A stretch of DNA of 64,000 nt from Vandiemenella viatica. Taxonomy: Eukaryota > Arthropoda > Insecta > Orthoptera > Morabidae. The notes under the pieces are model-generated. The model searched no databases. It saw only the letters and a program-made list of their open reading frames with translations, and was not told the origin of the DNA. Below, one piece after another: positions 32,616 to 45,479 of the stretch. Position numbers and translations under genes: made by a program. The stretch spans positions 123,596,597 through 123,660,596 of the forward strand of contig CM061921.1 in assembly GCA_031002005.1 (NCBI GenBank), in the 5' to 3' direction. Numbering within the stretch: the stretch's first letter is position 1; every line of letters starts with the position of its first letter.

Positions 32616-33068
32616 TACTTGAGCCAACAGTATTGAAAATGATCACTACCTTCAGAAACGAACAACAGCTTGAAATGGAATCAAGGTTCTACAGCGTTAT
32701 ATAGGCATTTATATTCGCTCAAAGCGGTAGACACTGATTACTACGGCTTTTTTCTTTCAAATTTAGAACGTCTGATTGTTACGAAAACAAGTAACTGCGA
32801 AATGCTGCTTACTTAGTACTTTTGATATTTGGTAACTCTATTTAAATATTCAGTCCCCCCCCCCCCGTCCCTTACACGAAATGCCAGGGTGTTCAACAAA
32901 AAACATCTTTATTTTATGCTTTGCCTATATCACCCTTATTTCTAACAATATTAAATGGGATAGTACATACGGCCACCATCGATACAACGGATTAAATTTT
33001 GCTACATGCTTGTGTAGGTAAGTTAATCGGTCAAAGAATTTAGAACTGTCACGTTCCTTGACTTTGCA

Positions 33069-33290
33069 CCGAGCGTGATGTGTGAGCGGTGAATCTCTGA
33101 CCTCGCAAACGGGATGCTGTGGGTTCGAATCCCCGTCCGACCATCAATGTTACGATTTTTCATTTTTTCCCAAAATCATTTCAGGCGAACGCCACGATGG
33201 TTCCAAGGTCGTAACCAAATTCCTAGCTCCTAGTTTTTTCCCTCTTCTAATGACCTTGACGTCTACGAGGCGCAAAGCCATAATTAAACA
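33069..33290 (+). mobile_element. SINE family A, diverged copy
   Basis: CCGAGCGTGATGTGTGAGCG head, B box GGTTCGAATCCCCGTCC, then a degraded body with TTTCCCAAAATCATTTCAGG and CGAACGCCACGATGG. The 3' half is weakly conserved, and no clear target duplication is seen. Confidence 0.75.
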
Positions 33291-34299
33291 AGTAAATTTT
33301 GTCACTGTTTCAGAACACATATAGGCATCATATTAATCAACCAAGGAAGTGTTTATCGTAATATCACACCGCCTAGATAAGGGTAAATATGCAGATTTTC
33401 CAAATGATCTTCCTTCTTAATTTTGAAATTACTAACCAATATGCTTTATAATTTATAGGCAGTAAGTAGGAATTCGTGATTTTGGAGAGAAACGCCTTTT
33501 TCTAAGTTTCTCTCACCAACAAAATCATGTGCCTGTTTGAAGTTTTCTGCTTACTTTGGTGGTGATAGCGGCAGTCTTGAAGCAGGTGAGACCTTCGACA
33601 GGTGATAGGGGCGAGAGAGGCTGGCAAATCCCTCCCTGCTGTGATCACTTCCGTACCACCTGCCGGCAGCCTATTGCAGATCGACGGGTTGGTGGTTGCT
33701 GACTGCTTGTGGTGCAATTAAACCTATTACCTGCTGAGTAGAAATTTTAAAAGTTCGTGGCAACTGGTTGAAAATTATGCGGCCACAAAGAACAGCGTTA
33801 TTTGTGGCAACTATGGATTATTTTATGACATCTCATGAAGCCTTGCTAGTAATTTCGGGAGTTTTGAGATGAAATTTTGAAAAATGATAGAAGCAGAAGG
33901 CGGTGTAGAAGGAGAGAATATGAGGATGTAAAACTGGTAACAGAAACAGAACGTAAGAAATCACTGAACATCTCGCAGGAAAGATAGACGTCTGTACAAA
34001 ACAGGGCAGAGACAATGATAATCTTTCAGGAAGTGAAACAAAGAATGGAAATGCACCGTGCAAATTTATCCTTAGTAACTTCAAGGCTATAGTAAAAAGT
34101 TTAAATTGGACGATAGCTAAAATTGTGAAAGGTGCAAAGATATGCCACACGTCTTCGTTTCCAAAGATTATGTTATAATTTTTTGGTCTATATACACCGG
34201 TACGGACGCTGGTATTGAGAAATAAAATCGAGCTGAAGTAATAACACTGCAGTGAAAAGAGCAAGTAAGAAAGATCAAAGATGACTAAAAAAATACTCA

Positions 34300-34440
34300 T
34301 GAGCGTTTTGTGTTGGCGATAACGCTCTGGGTTCGTGTTTGAGAGGACAAGTGTTCGATTCCCCGGGCACTGTCCCATAGATGTGTCTGCTGGCGACAAC
34401 AGGGAAAATGAAGGATGCAGTTTATGTCCATTATGCAGAA
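34300..34440 (+). mobile_element. tRNA-derived SINE-like fragment
   Basis: TGTTGGCGATAACGCTCTGG is A-box-like and TGTTCGATTCCCCGGGC is a good B box. The sequence that follows (GTGTCTGCTGGCGACAACAG) does not match the other families here. The minus-strand frame 33833-34447 crosses it and is not a gene. Confidence 0.45.
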
Positions 34441-34859
34441 AAGACATATCTTAAACGCAAAAATTTTGTAGTCTCTTGTGACGAAGTAAAATTTTTGGTA
34501 TAGTTTCTGATGGTCTACGAATAGTTAGCACAGATTATTCTGTGTTTATATAAACTTATTTGTTCATCAAATAAACCACGTAATGGTCGGACGAGTGCTA
34601 CAGTTTGCCACAGTAATTTTAGCTAGTAGTAATGAAACAACGAGAAAAAAATCTGCATCGAGCAAACTGGTTAATGCTAGGTTTCTTACTTATAACTTAC
34701 GGTTTACAAAAAGCACCTCGTCTTATTCGATGGCCATGCCATTAAAATCTGTAAAAAGAAAAGATAAGTTATGTAAATGTGCATAGGAAAGACATTCAAA
34801 CTTTCAGAGGTATTGATCAAATTAGTTTGATGGCGGCAGTCTTGGCATCAGTGTAGTGA

Positions 34860-36042
34860 TTAGTGTGACTAACGGATGACATATCTCAAACAACCACAGA
34901 CGCCAATCCCACTGAACCGCAGAAAAATCGCCAGAACGTGCAGACCTCATGCTGTTGAAAGCCAAAAATAAAACCAACAACGCCAACAAAACTCCTCTAC
35001 AATTCCCGGGGGGACTGAGCGACTGAGAAAAATATTGGCGTCTTTTGTAAACATGTTGCTCAGTCTAATTAAACGGCTAGATGATATGACAGCTAGCATC
35101 TGAACTTCAGTGTCGACTGCTCTTGCCACTTCTAAATGCAGTTGTAATCCTCATTATGGATATAAGACTTCATACTCTCCACCTTTCTGTCTACATGCGG
35201 AATGCCAATGGAATTTGAGGCCAGATCATGGAGTACCGGCAATTTATCAAGGAACAAGACATTATTTTATGTCTTCTGACTAAGACGCACTTAAAACCGG
35301 AACTGAAAGCTACTACTGTAGCTGCTACCAAGATCGCCCAGCTGTAATAGGAGCGACGGTTATTTACGCGAAAAGAAGTATCCCTCTCTAAGAGATCCTC
35401 ATTCCAGTAGCCGTTGAAGCGACCACTGGACATATTCGCAGTCAACGACTTCCCAAAAGGGAAATAGAAAAGGCCAAATTTACTACTCTGGCTAACATCA
35501 GAGGCAGGCTGTTAGTGCTGACGTTAACGCTAAACACTCCGACTGGAACAGCAGAGTAACTAATACTGTATGCAACATGATGAGATGAGTAGCGAACACA
35601 CACAACATATGAGTGTGAGGACCCAAGGAACCAACCTACTTCCTGCTCGTGATCATCTTAACGTCGCAGCTATGAAAAAGAGCTGCTTCCGTACTGAATA
35701 AACAGTCCTCTGACTATTGCTCAGTCATGGTGGATTTGGATTCAGGGCTGTGTTAACTAAGTGGACGACAAATACCCAAGTTCAAAAAGGCTGATTGGGG
35801 AAGATATCGACGGCTTGTATCGACAGCACTTGCGGATCACCCGGTAGAGAACACCGACGATGCCCATATTCTCTTCGAAAACACAGTGAAGAAGGCATCA
35901 GCTATGTCGACCCAAATTCGAGTTTCCTCCACAGATACCCCACCTCATGGCAGAGTTCGATATTAAAATATGATAGCTAAGGAGTGGAAGCTAACAAGAA
36001 ATGCCGGCACGAGAAGATTACTAAACCGAGTTCAGAGGAAAC
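34860..36042 (+). pseudogene. Jockey-like LINE, ORF1 end and endonuclease/linker (left part)
   Basis: Plus-strand reading gives FVNMLLSLIKRLDDMTAS (end of ORF1-type protein), then NANGI, QFIKEQDIILCLLTKTHLKP, which is the endonuclease with the catalytic Glu box changed to TKTH, then degraded endonuclease sequence and the linker IGEDIDGLYRQHL. Many stops. The frame resumes on the far side of a Tc1-type transposon at 37.47 kb, so both parts are one old LINE copy. Confidence 0.7.
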
Positions 36043-36044
36043 TA

Positions 36045-37467
36045 CACTCCTGGAAATTGAAATAAGAACACATTGACGCCGGTGTGTAAGACCCACCATA
36101 CTTGCTCCGGACACTACGAGAGGGCTGTACAAGCAATGATCAAACGCACGGCACAGCGGACACACCAGGAACAGCAGTATTGGCCGTCGAAGGGCGCTAG
36201 CTGCGCAGCGGTTGGGCACCGCCGCAGTCAGTGTCAGCCAGTTTACCGTGGCATACGGAGCTCCATCTCAGTCTTTAACACTGGTAGCATGCCGCGACAG
36301 CGTGTACGTGAACCATATGTGCAGTTGACGGACTTTGAGCGTGGGCGTATAGTGGGCATGCGGGAGGCCGGGTTGGACGTACCGCCGAATTGCTCAACAT
36401 GTGGGGCGCGAGGTCTCCACAGTACATCGATGTTGTGGCCAGTGGTCGGCGGAAGGTGCACGTGCCCGTCGACCTGGGTCCGGACGGCAGCGACGCACGG
36501 ACGCACGCCAAAACCGTCGCATCCTACGCAGTGCCGTAGGGGACCGCACCGCCACTTCCCGGAAAATTAGGGACACTGTTGCTCCTTGGGTATCAGAGAG
36601 GACCATTCGCAACCGTCTCCATGAAGCTGAGCTACGGTCCCGCGCACCGTTAGGTCGTCTTCCGCTCACGCCCCAACATCGTGCAGCCCGCCACCAGTGG
36701 TATCGCAACAGGCGTGTATGGAGGGACGAATGGAGACGTGTCGTCTTCAGTGATGAGAGTCGCTTCTGCCTTGGTGCCAGTGATGGTCATATGCTTGTTT
36801 GGTGCCGTGCAGGTGAGCGCCACAATCAGGACTGCATACGACCGAGGCACACAGGGCCAACACCCGGCATCATGGTGTGGGGAGCGATCTCCTACACTGG
36901 CCGTACACCTCTGGTGATCGTCGAGGGGACACTGAACAGTGCACGGTACATTCAAACCGTCATCGAACCCATCGTTCTACCATTCCTAGACCGGCAAGGG
37001 AACATGCTGTTCCAACAGGACAATGCACGTCCACATGTATCCCGTGCCACCAAACGTGCTCTAGAAGGTGTAAGTCAACTACCCTGGCCAGTGAGATCTC
37101 CGGATCTGTCCCCCATTGAGCATGTTTGGGACTGGATGAAACGTCGTCTCACGCGGTCTGCACGTCCAGCACGAACGCTGGTCCAGCTGAGGCGCCAGTT
37201 GGAAATGGCTTGGCATGCCGTTCCACAGGACTACATCCAGCACCTTTACGATCGTCTCCATGGGAGAATTGCAGCCTGCATTGCTGCGAAAGGAGGATAT
37301 ACACGGTACTAGTGCCGACATTGTGCATGCTCTGTTGCCTGTGTCTATGTGCCTATGGTTCTGTCTGTGTGATCATGTGTTGTATCTGACCCCAGGAATG
37401 TGTATATAAAGTTTCCCATTCCTGGGACAATGAATTCACAGTGTTCTTATTTCAATTTCCAGGAGTG
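36045..37467 (+). mobile_element. Tc1-type DNA transposon, nearly intact
   Basis: The element is 1423 bp with perfect 27-bp terminal inverted repeats (36045-36071 and 37441-37467, starting CACTCCTGGAAATTGAAATA) flanked by TA at 36043-36044 and 37468-37469. It carries one transposase gene with a single frameshift. It interrupts a Jockey-like LINE. Complete ends and one lesion suggest a fairly recent copy. Confidence 0.95.
36289..37312 (+). pseudogene. Tc1-type transposase with one frameshift
   Basis: The gene opens at ATG 36289 with MPRQRVREPYVQLTDFERGR, the N-terminal helix-turn-helix region, and runs in that frame to about 36373. An extra base there shifts the frame; the true reading continues in the frame of 36401-37312 through GREVSTVHRCCGQW. 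Catalytic residues are visible: VVFSDESRFCLG (first Asp), QQDNARPH (second Asp) and PIEHVWDWMKRRL (Glu). I count 32 residues between the second Asp and the Glu. WPVRSPDLSP is the usual motif before the Glu. Predicted length is about 341 residues, normal for Tc1. It cuts and pastes the element at TA sites. Without the shift it would look functional. Confidence 0.92.
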
Positions 37468-37469
37468 TA

Positions 37470-38490
37470 AGTCGTCATTGGAGCAGCGCCGAGAAAGAGT
37501 GAGAGGCTCGTTTCTGTATGCTGCTACTGGGTGACAGAGACACGGAAACCCCTCCCCCCCTTCCTACTCTGCGAACGAGACCCTGTTTGTCATCTAGCTG
37601 ATAAGGCAAACGAGCTTGCGGATGTATTTGAGGTGAACTTCTACCATTTGGAAGCGGAAGTTCACCACCAACATGTGGATGCTGTAAAGAAATCAGTCTT
37701 TCGAACTAATCTCTCCAGACAAAATGGTAAGCTGCCTGTCCTAGCTTCAGCCAGGTAAAGTCTTAGGTCCCAACCGTATGTACAACAGGTGCCTAATGAG
37801 AGTCCCGTCGGAGTCATCAACCTTCATCAATATCCTCCGATGCCAGCAGATCCCTCAACTCTAGAACCATCCGAAATGGAGGCATTGCACAAGAGTGGAA
37901 ATAACTACTGCCCATTAAGCCTCCTCACGACTGAAAGCAAAGTCTTTGAGCGGCTATTGCTTGGCTCAACTTACACATGGAGAGTAACGATATCATTCCA
38001 CTCCACCAGCTTTCACTCCGTTTTGCACTCGCGTCTTCTGCTCAAGCCATACAAAAAGGGCTTCCCTGGCAGACTTGTGAAGCTTCTAAGGTCCTACCTT
38101 ATTAGGCACACTTTGTGTTTTCGAGTTAGTGATATCAGGTCTACAGTGAGATGAAGGCCTGCGTGTGTGTCACAGGGATCTGTGCTCGCTCTTCGCCACA
38201 GATGTGGCTAATGCAACAAAGGTTGATAAAGCTACTTACGCTGAAGACGCTACATTCTACACGACAAGCAGCAGTAAAGCAATAACAACTCGGCGCCTTC
38301 AGGAGGTTTTCTGAACGATTGCCGGCTGAGCCAGAATGTGGAGAAATGACATGAACACCACTAAATCCCCAGCCATCCTGATCACGAGGAGACAAAACAC
38401 AACCCGACCAAGATCTAGAATGCCACAATGGTATGACTCCATGGTGAAGTCAGCTACCTCGGGGTGACGCTCGAGCGGAAACTTACAGAC
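37470..38490 (+). pseudogene. Jockey-like LINE, RT part (right of the Tc1 insertion)
   Basis: Plus-strand pieces read LADKANELADVFEVNFYHLE, then SLLTTESKVFERLL (RT entry motif), GRLVKLLRSYLIRHTLCFRV, SQGSVLALF fused by deletion to ATKVDKATYAEDATFYTTSS (degenerate FADD box with its Asp) and NTTKSPAILITRR. Several frameshifts and an internal deletion. The element ends near a GACA repeat at about 38485 without a recognisable 3' UTR. Confidence 0.75.
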
Positions 38491-38739
38491 AGACAGACAG
38501 ACGTCATCTGTATGGGCGTAGACCATCCTGTTTATAGTATGCCAGGACATTCCTACTACACATATCTGAGTTAACAATATTGAAAATGGTTTTTTGTTAT
38601 TGTCGGGATTTGAATTGAAAATCTAAATTTTATGTTATGGTCTAAAACTAGTGGAGGAGAACATAGTATGGTATTTTCATGGGGCCTGACTAGAAAGAGT
38701 CCTATTAATCCTATTGGTGGGTGGAAACTTACATGAGAC

Positions 38740-39080
38740 GATGCCCTTTCCCTTCAATTTCTCGTCTTTTCGAAGTCACATCAAAATGAAATTTATCATC
38801 TAATCAACTCAAGACCACCATCTGCACAATAATCCAAATCCCATAAAAATACGATCAGAATTATTTGCATGCATCGTATTCAACAAAAAATTATCTTGCA
38901 TTTATCGATTTAGCAAAATCGGATTAAAGTGAAACAGACGCTATTTTATCCGTATTACCATGGGCTGTACATTAAAAGACACCCAATCGAACAACGATCA
39001 GTAGTTTCTGCTTGAATCGCGTCCTACGAAATCACATCGACGGGAATACAGGCTACGCATTACACTCAGACCCATCAAAT
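38740..39080. repeat. degenerate repeat units related to 40.7-41.5 kb
   Basis: Phrases such as CACATCAAAATGAAA, ATGGGCTGTACATTAA, GATCAGTAGTTT and TTGAATCGCG recur in the same order as in the block at 40.7-41.5 kb. Units are strongly diverged. Confidence 0.5.
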
Positions 39081-39089
39081 TACGGTGAA

Positions 39090-40670
39090 TAATACTTGTA
39101 CAAATTGATGTCACCGATCATCTATACTATTATAAATATGTAAACAAGCTGCGTGTGTCTCATTATTTTAATGGTAACTGCTCAAAATTTCAAATTTCTA
39201 ATTTTTAGAGCTAACAGTCATAATTAAAATCTGCAGAAATAGCTATGAAGTACAGAGGGAATAATTAAATACATTTCTGGCCATGAAGTTATGAGATAAA
39301 TTTCACGCCTTGCACAAGAAACTGAAGAAAAAAAATCACACTACTTAGAATTCTGTTTAATATTTTCAATTCGAATGTTTAGTTTCTCATTGCTCTTGAA
39401 TGCAGTAAACAAACGGAATAACTGAATCAGATGTATTGAGCATTACTAATATTGATATTTAACTGACTGTAAAAATTATGCGTTTGACCAAACATGAATA
39501 TCTCTGCATTGTACATATTTGTATTTGGTTACAATTTCCCGGTTGTACGGAATTATACGGAATTCGTTACTGAAACCATAATATTTTAACTCTTCAATAA
39601 GAATAACAGAAGTGTAGACTAATATTAATAAGTAATTTTGTGTTTAATATCGATAGTAAGATACCGGGTCGCCGAAATTTTAGTAGTGAATAGCTATAGA
39701 CAATTTGATAGCAAAGAGTAAAATTTTGTTATATATCGCTTACCGGTAGTTCTTGAGATATCGGAAGTAAAAAATCAGTAATATGGATAACTCCATGTGC
39801 CTTTGGCGACGTTTTTAATGTGTTCCGGGCAGCATTTCAACCTAACCACAATCGCTAGGAAGAAAAAATTAATAAACTTTACATTGTGATACAGTCAATG
39901 TATTATTGCACATGTTTTAGTCCTCTTGCAGTTCAAACTGAAATTGCATTATGAATTTATGTTACATGTTCTTCGAGTCCTGAAATAGACAATGTTGTCA
40001 TTACCAAAAATTTATTTAGCGATATATTTCATGTGTTTAGGTGAATCTCCATAGTTTGAATTTGAAGCGGTCATATCAGTATACATTGTGGTTAGGTCGA
40101 AATGCAGCCTGGGCCAGAATGTTCTTGCAGCAACATACGGCATTAGAAATTCAATTGTTGTTAGTTATTAATAAGCTGCTTTAATGAGTTCCATGACATT
40201 GATGACGCGAACTCCCGGGAAAAAAACAAACGCTGTGCATGTCCAGCCTATATTTCCGTGTGGGTTTGGCGACATTTCAACCCAACCACTTCAATTTTGA
40301 GATATGATGAAGAAAGATGGCTGGAAATTTCATTAGATGCATAGAAGATACTAAGCAAGAAATACAACTTTACTACCAACGGCATAAGAATATACACATA
40401 TCATATAACGAAAATTTGCCAGCGATTTCAGATTCGTTGTTGCAAATCCTGTCGTTGGGGGCAGAGATATTTTTAGAAATGATCGTCAACTGTACTGCCA
40501 ACACTACCGCAGATGGTAACTTTCGTGTAAGGTACATTTCTTTTTGCTTTAATATGATGCACTTTTTATCCCCAGGAAAGTGTGTTCCCAATTTTTGTCC
40601 TTTTAAGGTTAACCGATTCTTGATTCGTCCTTATTGGACCGTTAGCGATAATGTTTGACGTATCTTTAAT
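39090..40670. other. no recognised feature
   Basis: AT-rich. The plus-strand frame at 40317-40658 (113 codons, with NGNFRVRYISF-like composition) has no motif I know, and I treat it as unsupported. Confidence 0.4.
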
Positions 40671-40679
40671 TTCTTATAC

Positions 40680-41430
40680 TTCATCCATTACATTGTGTCT
40701 ATGGGACCTCTAGCTACTCAATACACGAAACACGGTGAGTAGCTTTTACGTGAATAACATTTAACGAACAATTTTCTCTTCTTCTCTACAGCTTATCAAA
40801 ATGAAACACATCCGATTTTACCCGTGCGACCAGGTACTGTACATTAATTGAAACCCCATCAAAATATGACCAACAGAATTTGCGTGATTTAAGATCTAAA
40901 AAGTAGGTTAATTTTTTTCGACGCCACACTAAAATGAAACATACTCTACTTTACCCTCGGATCTTTGGGCTATAGAATAATGGAATTTGCATCAAAATCC
41001 GACCAGTATATTTGCGTGAATAACTTTAAACATAAAAATTTTAAATCAGGTATATGTCGTCACATTGGAGGCAAACTTTACACATTTTCTAAATTCAGCA
41101 TTAGTTTTTACGTGAATCGCGACCAACAAAACGTTGCAGAAATTTTTCAGCTTATAGAAGTCATGAGAAATGAATTATACTTCATTTTACATGTGGGGCC
41201 ACATGGTACGTATTAATCGTAATCTTATTAAAATGTGGTTACGTGAATCACGCTAAACAAGATACTGGTACTAATTTCGGACACTTATATTTAAAATTTA
41301 AAAGATTTCCAACATCAGATCGAAACTGAACATTCCCTCTTTTAACCTTGTTACCACGGGTTGTACAATAGTTGAAATACCTTCAAAATTCGCTCAGTGG
41401 TTCTATTGTGAATCCCGTTTATGGACACAA
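40680..41430. repeat. degenerate tandem repeats, 100-166 bp apart
   Basis: The phrase ACGTGAAT or GCGTGAAT/GTGAATC recurs at about 40749, 40892, 41013, 41114, 41243 and 41409. Between them recur TCAAAATGAAAC, TTTACCC, GGGCTGTACA- or GGTACGTATTAAT-like blocks and CATCAAAATCCGACCAGTA. Spacing is irregular, which fits an old tandem array. Confidence 0.55.
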
Positions 41431-41439
41431 ATTTAAATA

Positions 41440-43130
41440 ATAGTTTATTCCTCGTCTCCAGCTTGTTAATAGTAATGTTACTAAACACATCTTATATGTA
41501 CAGACTTTTGTTATAGAGGGTGTTGAATTAATCGAATATTTTAGCAGACGATAGTATGCATCAAAACAAGACAAAAATGTTATGTAAACACCAAATTTAT
41601 CTGACTACGCATCGCTACAACAACAATAATAAGAAATGGTATATTAAAATCTTACTTGTAGACTAAGCATTAAATTTAGCAGTTTTAGGACTACCTGTTT
41701 TGAAATAAACGTATTAAAATTAATTTTATTTGGTAAGTAGTAGTCTCAAAATAACCCAGCCATTTGTGAAAGTACACATGTTTATGCGTCAAAAGTAACG
41801 ATCAATAATAAAATTGGGCATATCATAAAAATTCATCAGTTGTCAGCATTAACTGTTTATCTCGAGACCTATTAAGATCTAAAATATGTAGGTATAACTT
41901 AAAATTAATCAATTAATCTCATTAGCAGGTCTTGAAGGTAACTATTGTGACTTCACTGTTCAGCCAAGCTTCGATTATTTCTAATAATGGTTAGCCTAGG
42001 ACTCCGACTTGATGCGTCCCTTCACTGTAGATTTTACAATGGTTTATTTTATTTATTTCGTAATGAGTAGTTCATTGATTACACCTAACACTTTACGATA
42101 GAATGCGTCATGAATTGCATGAATTTGCTGGAACCTCCTGCTGATTTACAAAGGTCTATTTAACTGGGTGGTACTGCAGATATCTTAGGTATACAAGACG
42201 ACCAGAACAAGTTGATAAATAACAATGAATAATTTTTTACCGTTTTGACTGTCTCAAAAGCGCCGTTTATTTCCAAAACAAACAATTATGCAAGAATATC
42301 TTGGAAATACTGCACCCCTGTTTGATCACACTCCAAACTCTTGATTTTGTGTTACGTCTAACTGATAAACGGGTCTAGATACAAAAGAAAGGTTGTTTTA
42401 CCTGCAGGTTTACACGTCAATGTTAAATACGCCACAGGTACATCACTGTATGGAAAGGAATTTTGGGGTGGGTGTTGGTGAGTGTTGGTTTTTTTATGCG
42501 CGGGTCTGTTGGTCGTTAGCTTACCCCCTGGCTAAGCGGTCGATGCGAGCAGGGGAGATATGGCAGGTGACTGACGTTAGATATCACCAGCCTTTCTTCT
42601 TTGTGTTTATGGCCGAGTCCTTTTGCGTCGCTGCTTCTGCAGATAAGACGCGGCAGCTGCGAGAAGTGTATGAATTTTATCGTTCACCCTACCGGAAATA
42701 CGTCACTGTTAGCTCGTTTTTACAAACTTTCTTCCAGCGATATATATGTATATATAAAACTAAGACGACCGTAACAACTTTATTTTGAGCAGATCAATAT
42801 TGGTATAGTGTATTCAGTAGCATAGTACTTCAAGCTGAAATTCCACAGCCATTGCCCTTATATTCTTTTCTTGTATTGGCTGTATGCGCTACCCCTGTGC
42901 TGTTTTTATAATTTCAGCAAGGGCTTTTCTAATAGCAAATGAAGTAAAAGAAACAAGAAATAAGAGCACACCTGAAGTGATTTCAGAGCAATGGAAAACG
43001 ACATTTGTGTATCCAAACCGTGTTTTGCGTCTATACGTCTTGTGTCAAACCTCGACATTATTTATTTTCAAATAGCCTAGAGATAATATAAATACATCAC
43101 AATTCATACATCATATTAGTAAACAAACCA
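41440..43130. other. no recognised feature
   Basis: No domain or repeat found. The plus-strand frame 42393-42788 (131 codons) has no motif and a composition like its surroundings. Confidence 0.4.
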
Positions 43131-43139
43131 AAGAAAGGT

Positions 43140-43335
43140 GTTAATTTCACTGAATCCTTTACAAGAAAATGTTACAATCTCTGTCCTCTAGCCATTTACC
43201 CAGGTTTTCTCTGAAACTTGCAATAGTGCTGGTCCTTTATATTTCGTCTGGTAATTTGTTGTACATTGTTAAACCTTTATGCAACACTGTTTTTTGTGTT
43301 TCTTTATTAGTTTTTCTTAAAGTTATGAAGTAACG
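43140..43335 (-). pseudogene. C-terminal tail of a CR1/L2-like LINE
   Basis: Minus-strand reading contains TVLHKGLTMYNKLPDEI, one stop, then TIASFRENLGKWLED, the conserved end of CR1/L2-type polyproteins (gene 3' end). Nothing of the catalytic RT remains. Confidence 0.75.
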
Positions 43336-43339
43336 TGAA

Positions 43340-45410
43340 AATAATTACTAATAAATATTTTTTTATGTTTATCCATCCCTTATTTTCGTTGACTGAAAAT
43401 TCTCGTTTAATATCAGTGTTAAAAATTTATAAAATAAATAAATAAACCATCACGAACGCATGTGTTTCATCTAAATGAGTATTGTTGCTTCTTCTCCAAA
43501 GCGACATAAAATAAGAACCTATCCTTCGGCATTTTCGGCGTTTGCGGTTCAAACAATATGCGTGTAGTATTCCATTCTGCAGAAACATAAACTTTTAATT
43601 GATTATCTTATGATGTTTCAGTTTTCGCTAACATCAATGCACCAATCTAAATTAATACAGCAATGTGGATGGTTGTATTCCAGATCATAGCTAAGTAAAT
43701 TATCGTGTTGAAACAAAGGAAAGCCAATGGAGAAAATAATAATCCCAGTTTTTCCTAGAAAGAAAAGGATAGATTGTTACGATTTTCACGTCGTAAGATA
43801 TTACTAACTAGATATAGCCGAACAATACTAATCCTAAAATATTGCCCGTGTGACATCGGAATTATGCTGTACGAAGCCCAGGCAATTTAATGTTAAATTA
43901 CTAATTTTGCATTAATGTTTTCATGGATTGTTGATTTCCACGTGTGACTATTCAACGATGCAAAACCTCTTATCGACTGTGAGAACGGAGATGATCCATA
44001 TGTAATTTAGAACCGTTAAAATTATTTTGAAATTTAATGATTAGGAATTCCATCAGTAACCGACGTAAAACATTAAATCTGGTTTAATACAAGCATCAGA
44101 ACTATCATATAAACCTGCTTCTGCACAAACAAATAAGCCAACAGTAAAATAAAACTGTTATCAAGCACAAAATACTAAAATCTGTGTATAGGTTACTAAA
44201 ATCTTTTATAAGTTTCCTGCTAATTTCAAAGTTATTTTTTCATTTATAGTCAAAGTGTTTAGTTTCAAAAGGTCAGTAATAGTGATGATCCATACTAGAA
44301 GCGCATTGCGAGCAGACGGGTTTGATTCGCCGAACCAAGGTCACTCCTGACTCCGAATTCAAGATGCTCTCCCGATGGGAGGTGTAAAGTTTTTTGTATG
44401 TTGTATATGTATATTCTTTACCACTTATTTTTACTTTTAGAAACTGAATACACTAATAATCCTTATATTTCCATTGTCAAATTGGATGAATAGGATTGTT
44501 ATTTAGTCCTCTAGTTTTTTGATACTACAGCTGAAATCAAATTACTATTAAAATCATATCAAATATCCTTTAAGTGTCAATTCCGTTTATTTATTACAGT
44601 TTCAATAAGAAACAAAGATCATCCACTTATCTTTTCATCTTCCGTTTAGAAACGACAGTTAATTACCAAATACAACTTTTACAATTCACTAATTTTATTA
44701 TTATACTCTTCTTCCGCCCTCGGGCTTATAAATCCCGCCAGGAATTTATAGCTAGTTTCTTCATTCAGCTTTTCCAGCCAAGCTCCTCTCATTTTAAAAC
44801 TTAATATCCAAAAACATAATAACTAAATAATTTTATAATACAAAATTCACAAGTGGTTAGTTTGTGCACCTCACATACAGTCAGCTGTTTAGAAGTCTCC
44901 AAGATATTGGAAACTGATCAACTACTTTCACGTAATTTAATAATGCATGTAGAAACTAAAATTAAGGATGCCACCAAGAACGAAGGTGAAGCGAAAAATG
45001 AACAGCGTCCATGTGTTGAAGAGATATTAGGTACTACTTATAGAGAAGAAATAATAGTGAATAGAATTTGTTCACCATATCGCTATAAACTGTGGTATAA
45101 CAGTACTAGGAATTATAATACGACACATTCCTTCCATGATTTGTTCATCCGCATCACTGTAGCTTAAATATGTTGGTGTGTAAGTATTAGCCCACAATCA
45201 TAAATTAACGTTGGTGCTCGATTATGCTTGCTAAGTTAACTACTATAGAAATCCATTGAAGCTTTAACTGTTATTTACGAATGTAACTGATGTCTCGATA
45301 GAAAATGGATATTCCTGAAATTACACATTAATTCAATTTGAAGCGACGTATTTAAAAATTAATCAACATCGCATGTGTTAAAATGTAACCCACCATCCAG
45401 TCTCTACTTT
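43340..45410. other. no convincing feature; weak tRNA-like box at 44.3 kb
   Basis: GGGTTTGATTCGC at about 44319 resembles a B box but has no clear A box partner. Frame 44853-45167 (104 codons) has no motif. Confidence 0.35.
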
Positions 45411-45414
45411 CTAG

Positions 45415-45479
45415 TATCTGGTTTAATTTGTTTATTTCAACCACCAATGAACAATTTAAATTATATTCTCAGCAGCATA
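45415..45479 (+). repeat. about 65-bp direct repeat, left copy
   Basis: It starts TATCTGGTTTAATTTG and ends TATTCTCAGCAGCA. The second copy at 47038-47103 differs at only a few bases. Confidence 0.85.

Noticed and set aside
32856..32868. Poly-C run
   Set aside because: Simple homopolymer with no associated element edge.
33833..34447. 204-codon minus-strand open frame
   Set aside because: It crosses a tRNA-derived SINE-like head, has hydrophobic low-complexity composition from AT/TC-rich DNA, and shows no domain.
36073..36570. 165-codon plus-strand ORF as a separate gene
   Set aside because: Its middle part is the N-terminus of the Tc1 transposase before the frameshift; the rest is transposon leader and out-of-frame sequence.
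40317..40658. 113-codon plus-strand ORF
   Set aside because: No domain and composition matches the surrounding AT-rich DNA; could be chance.
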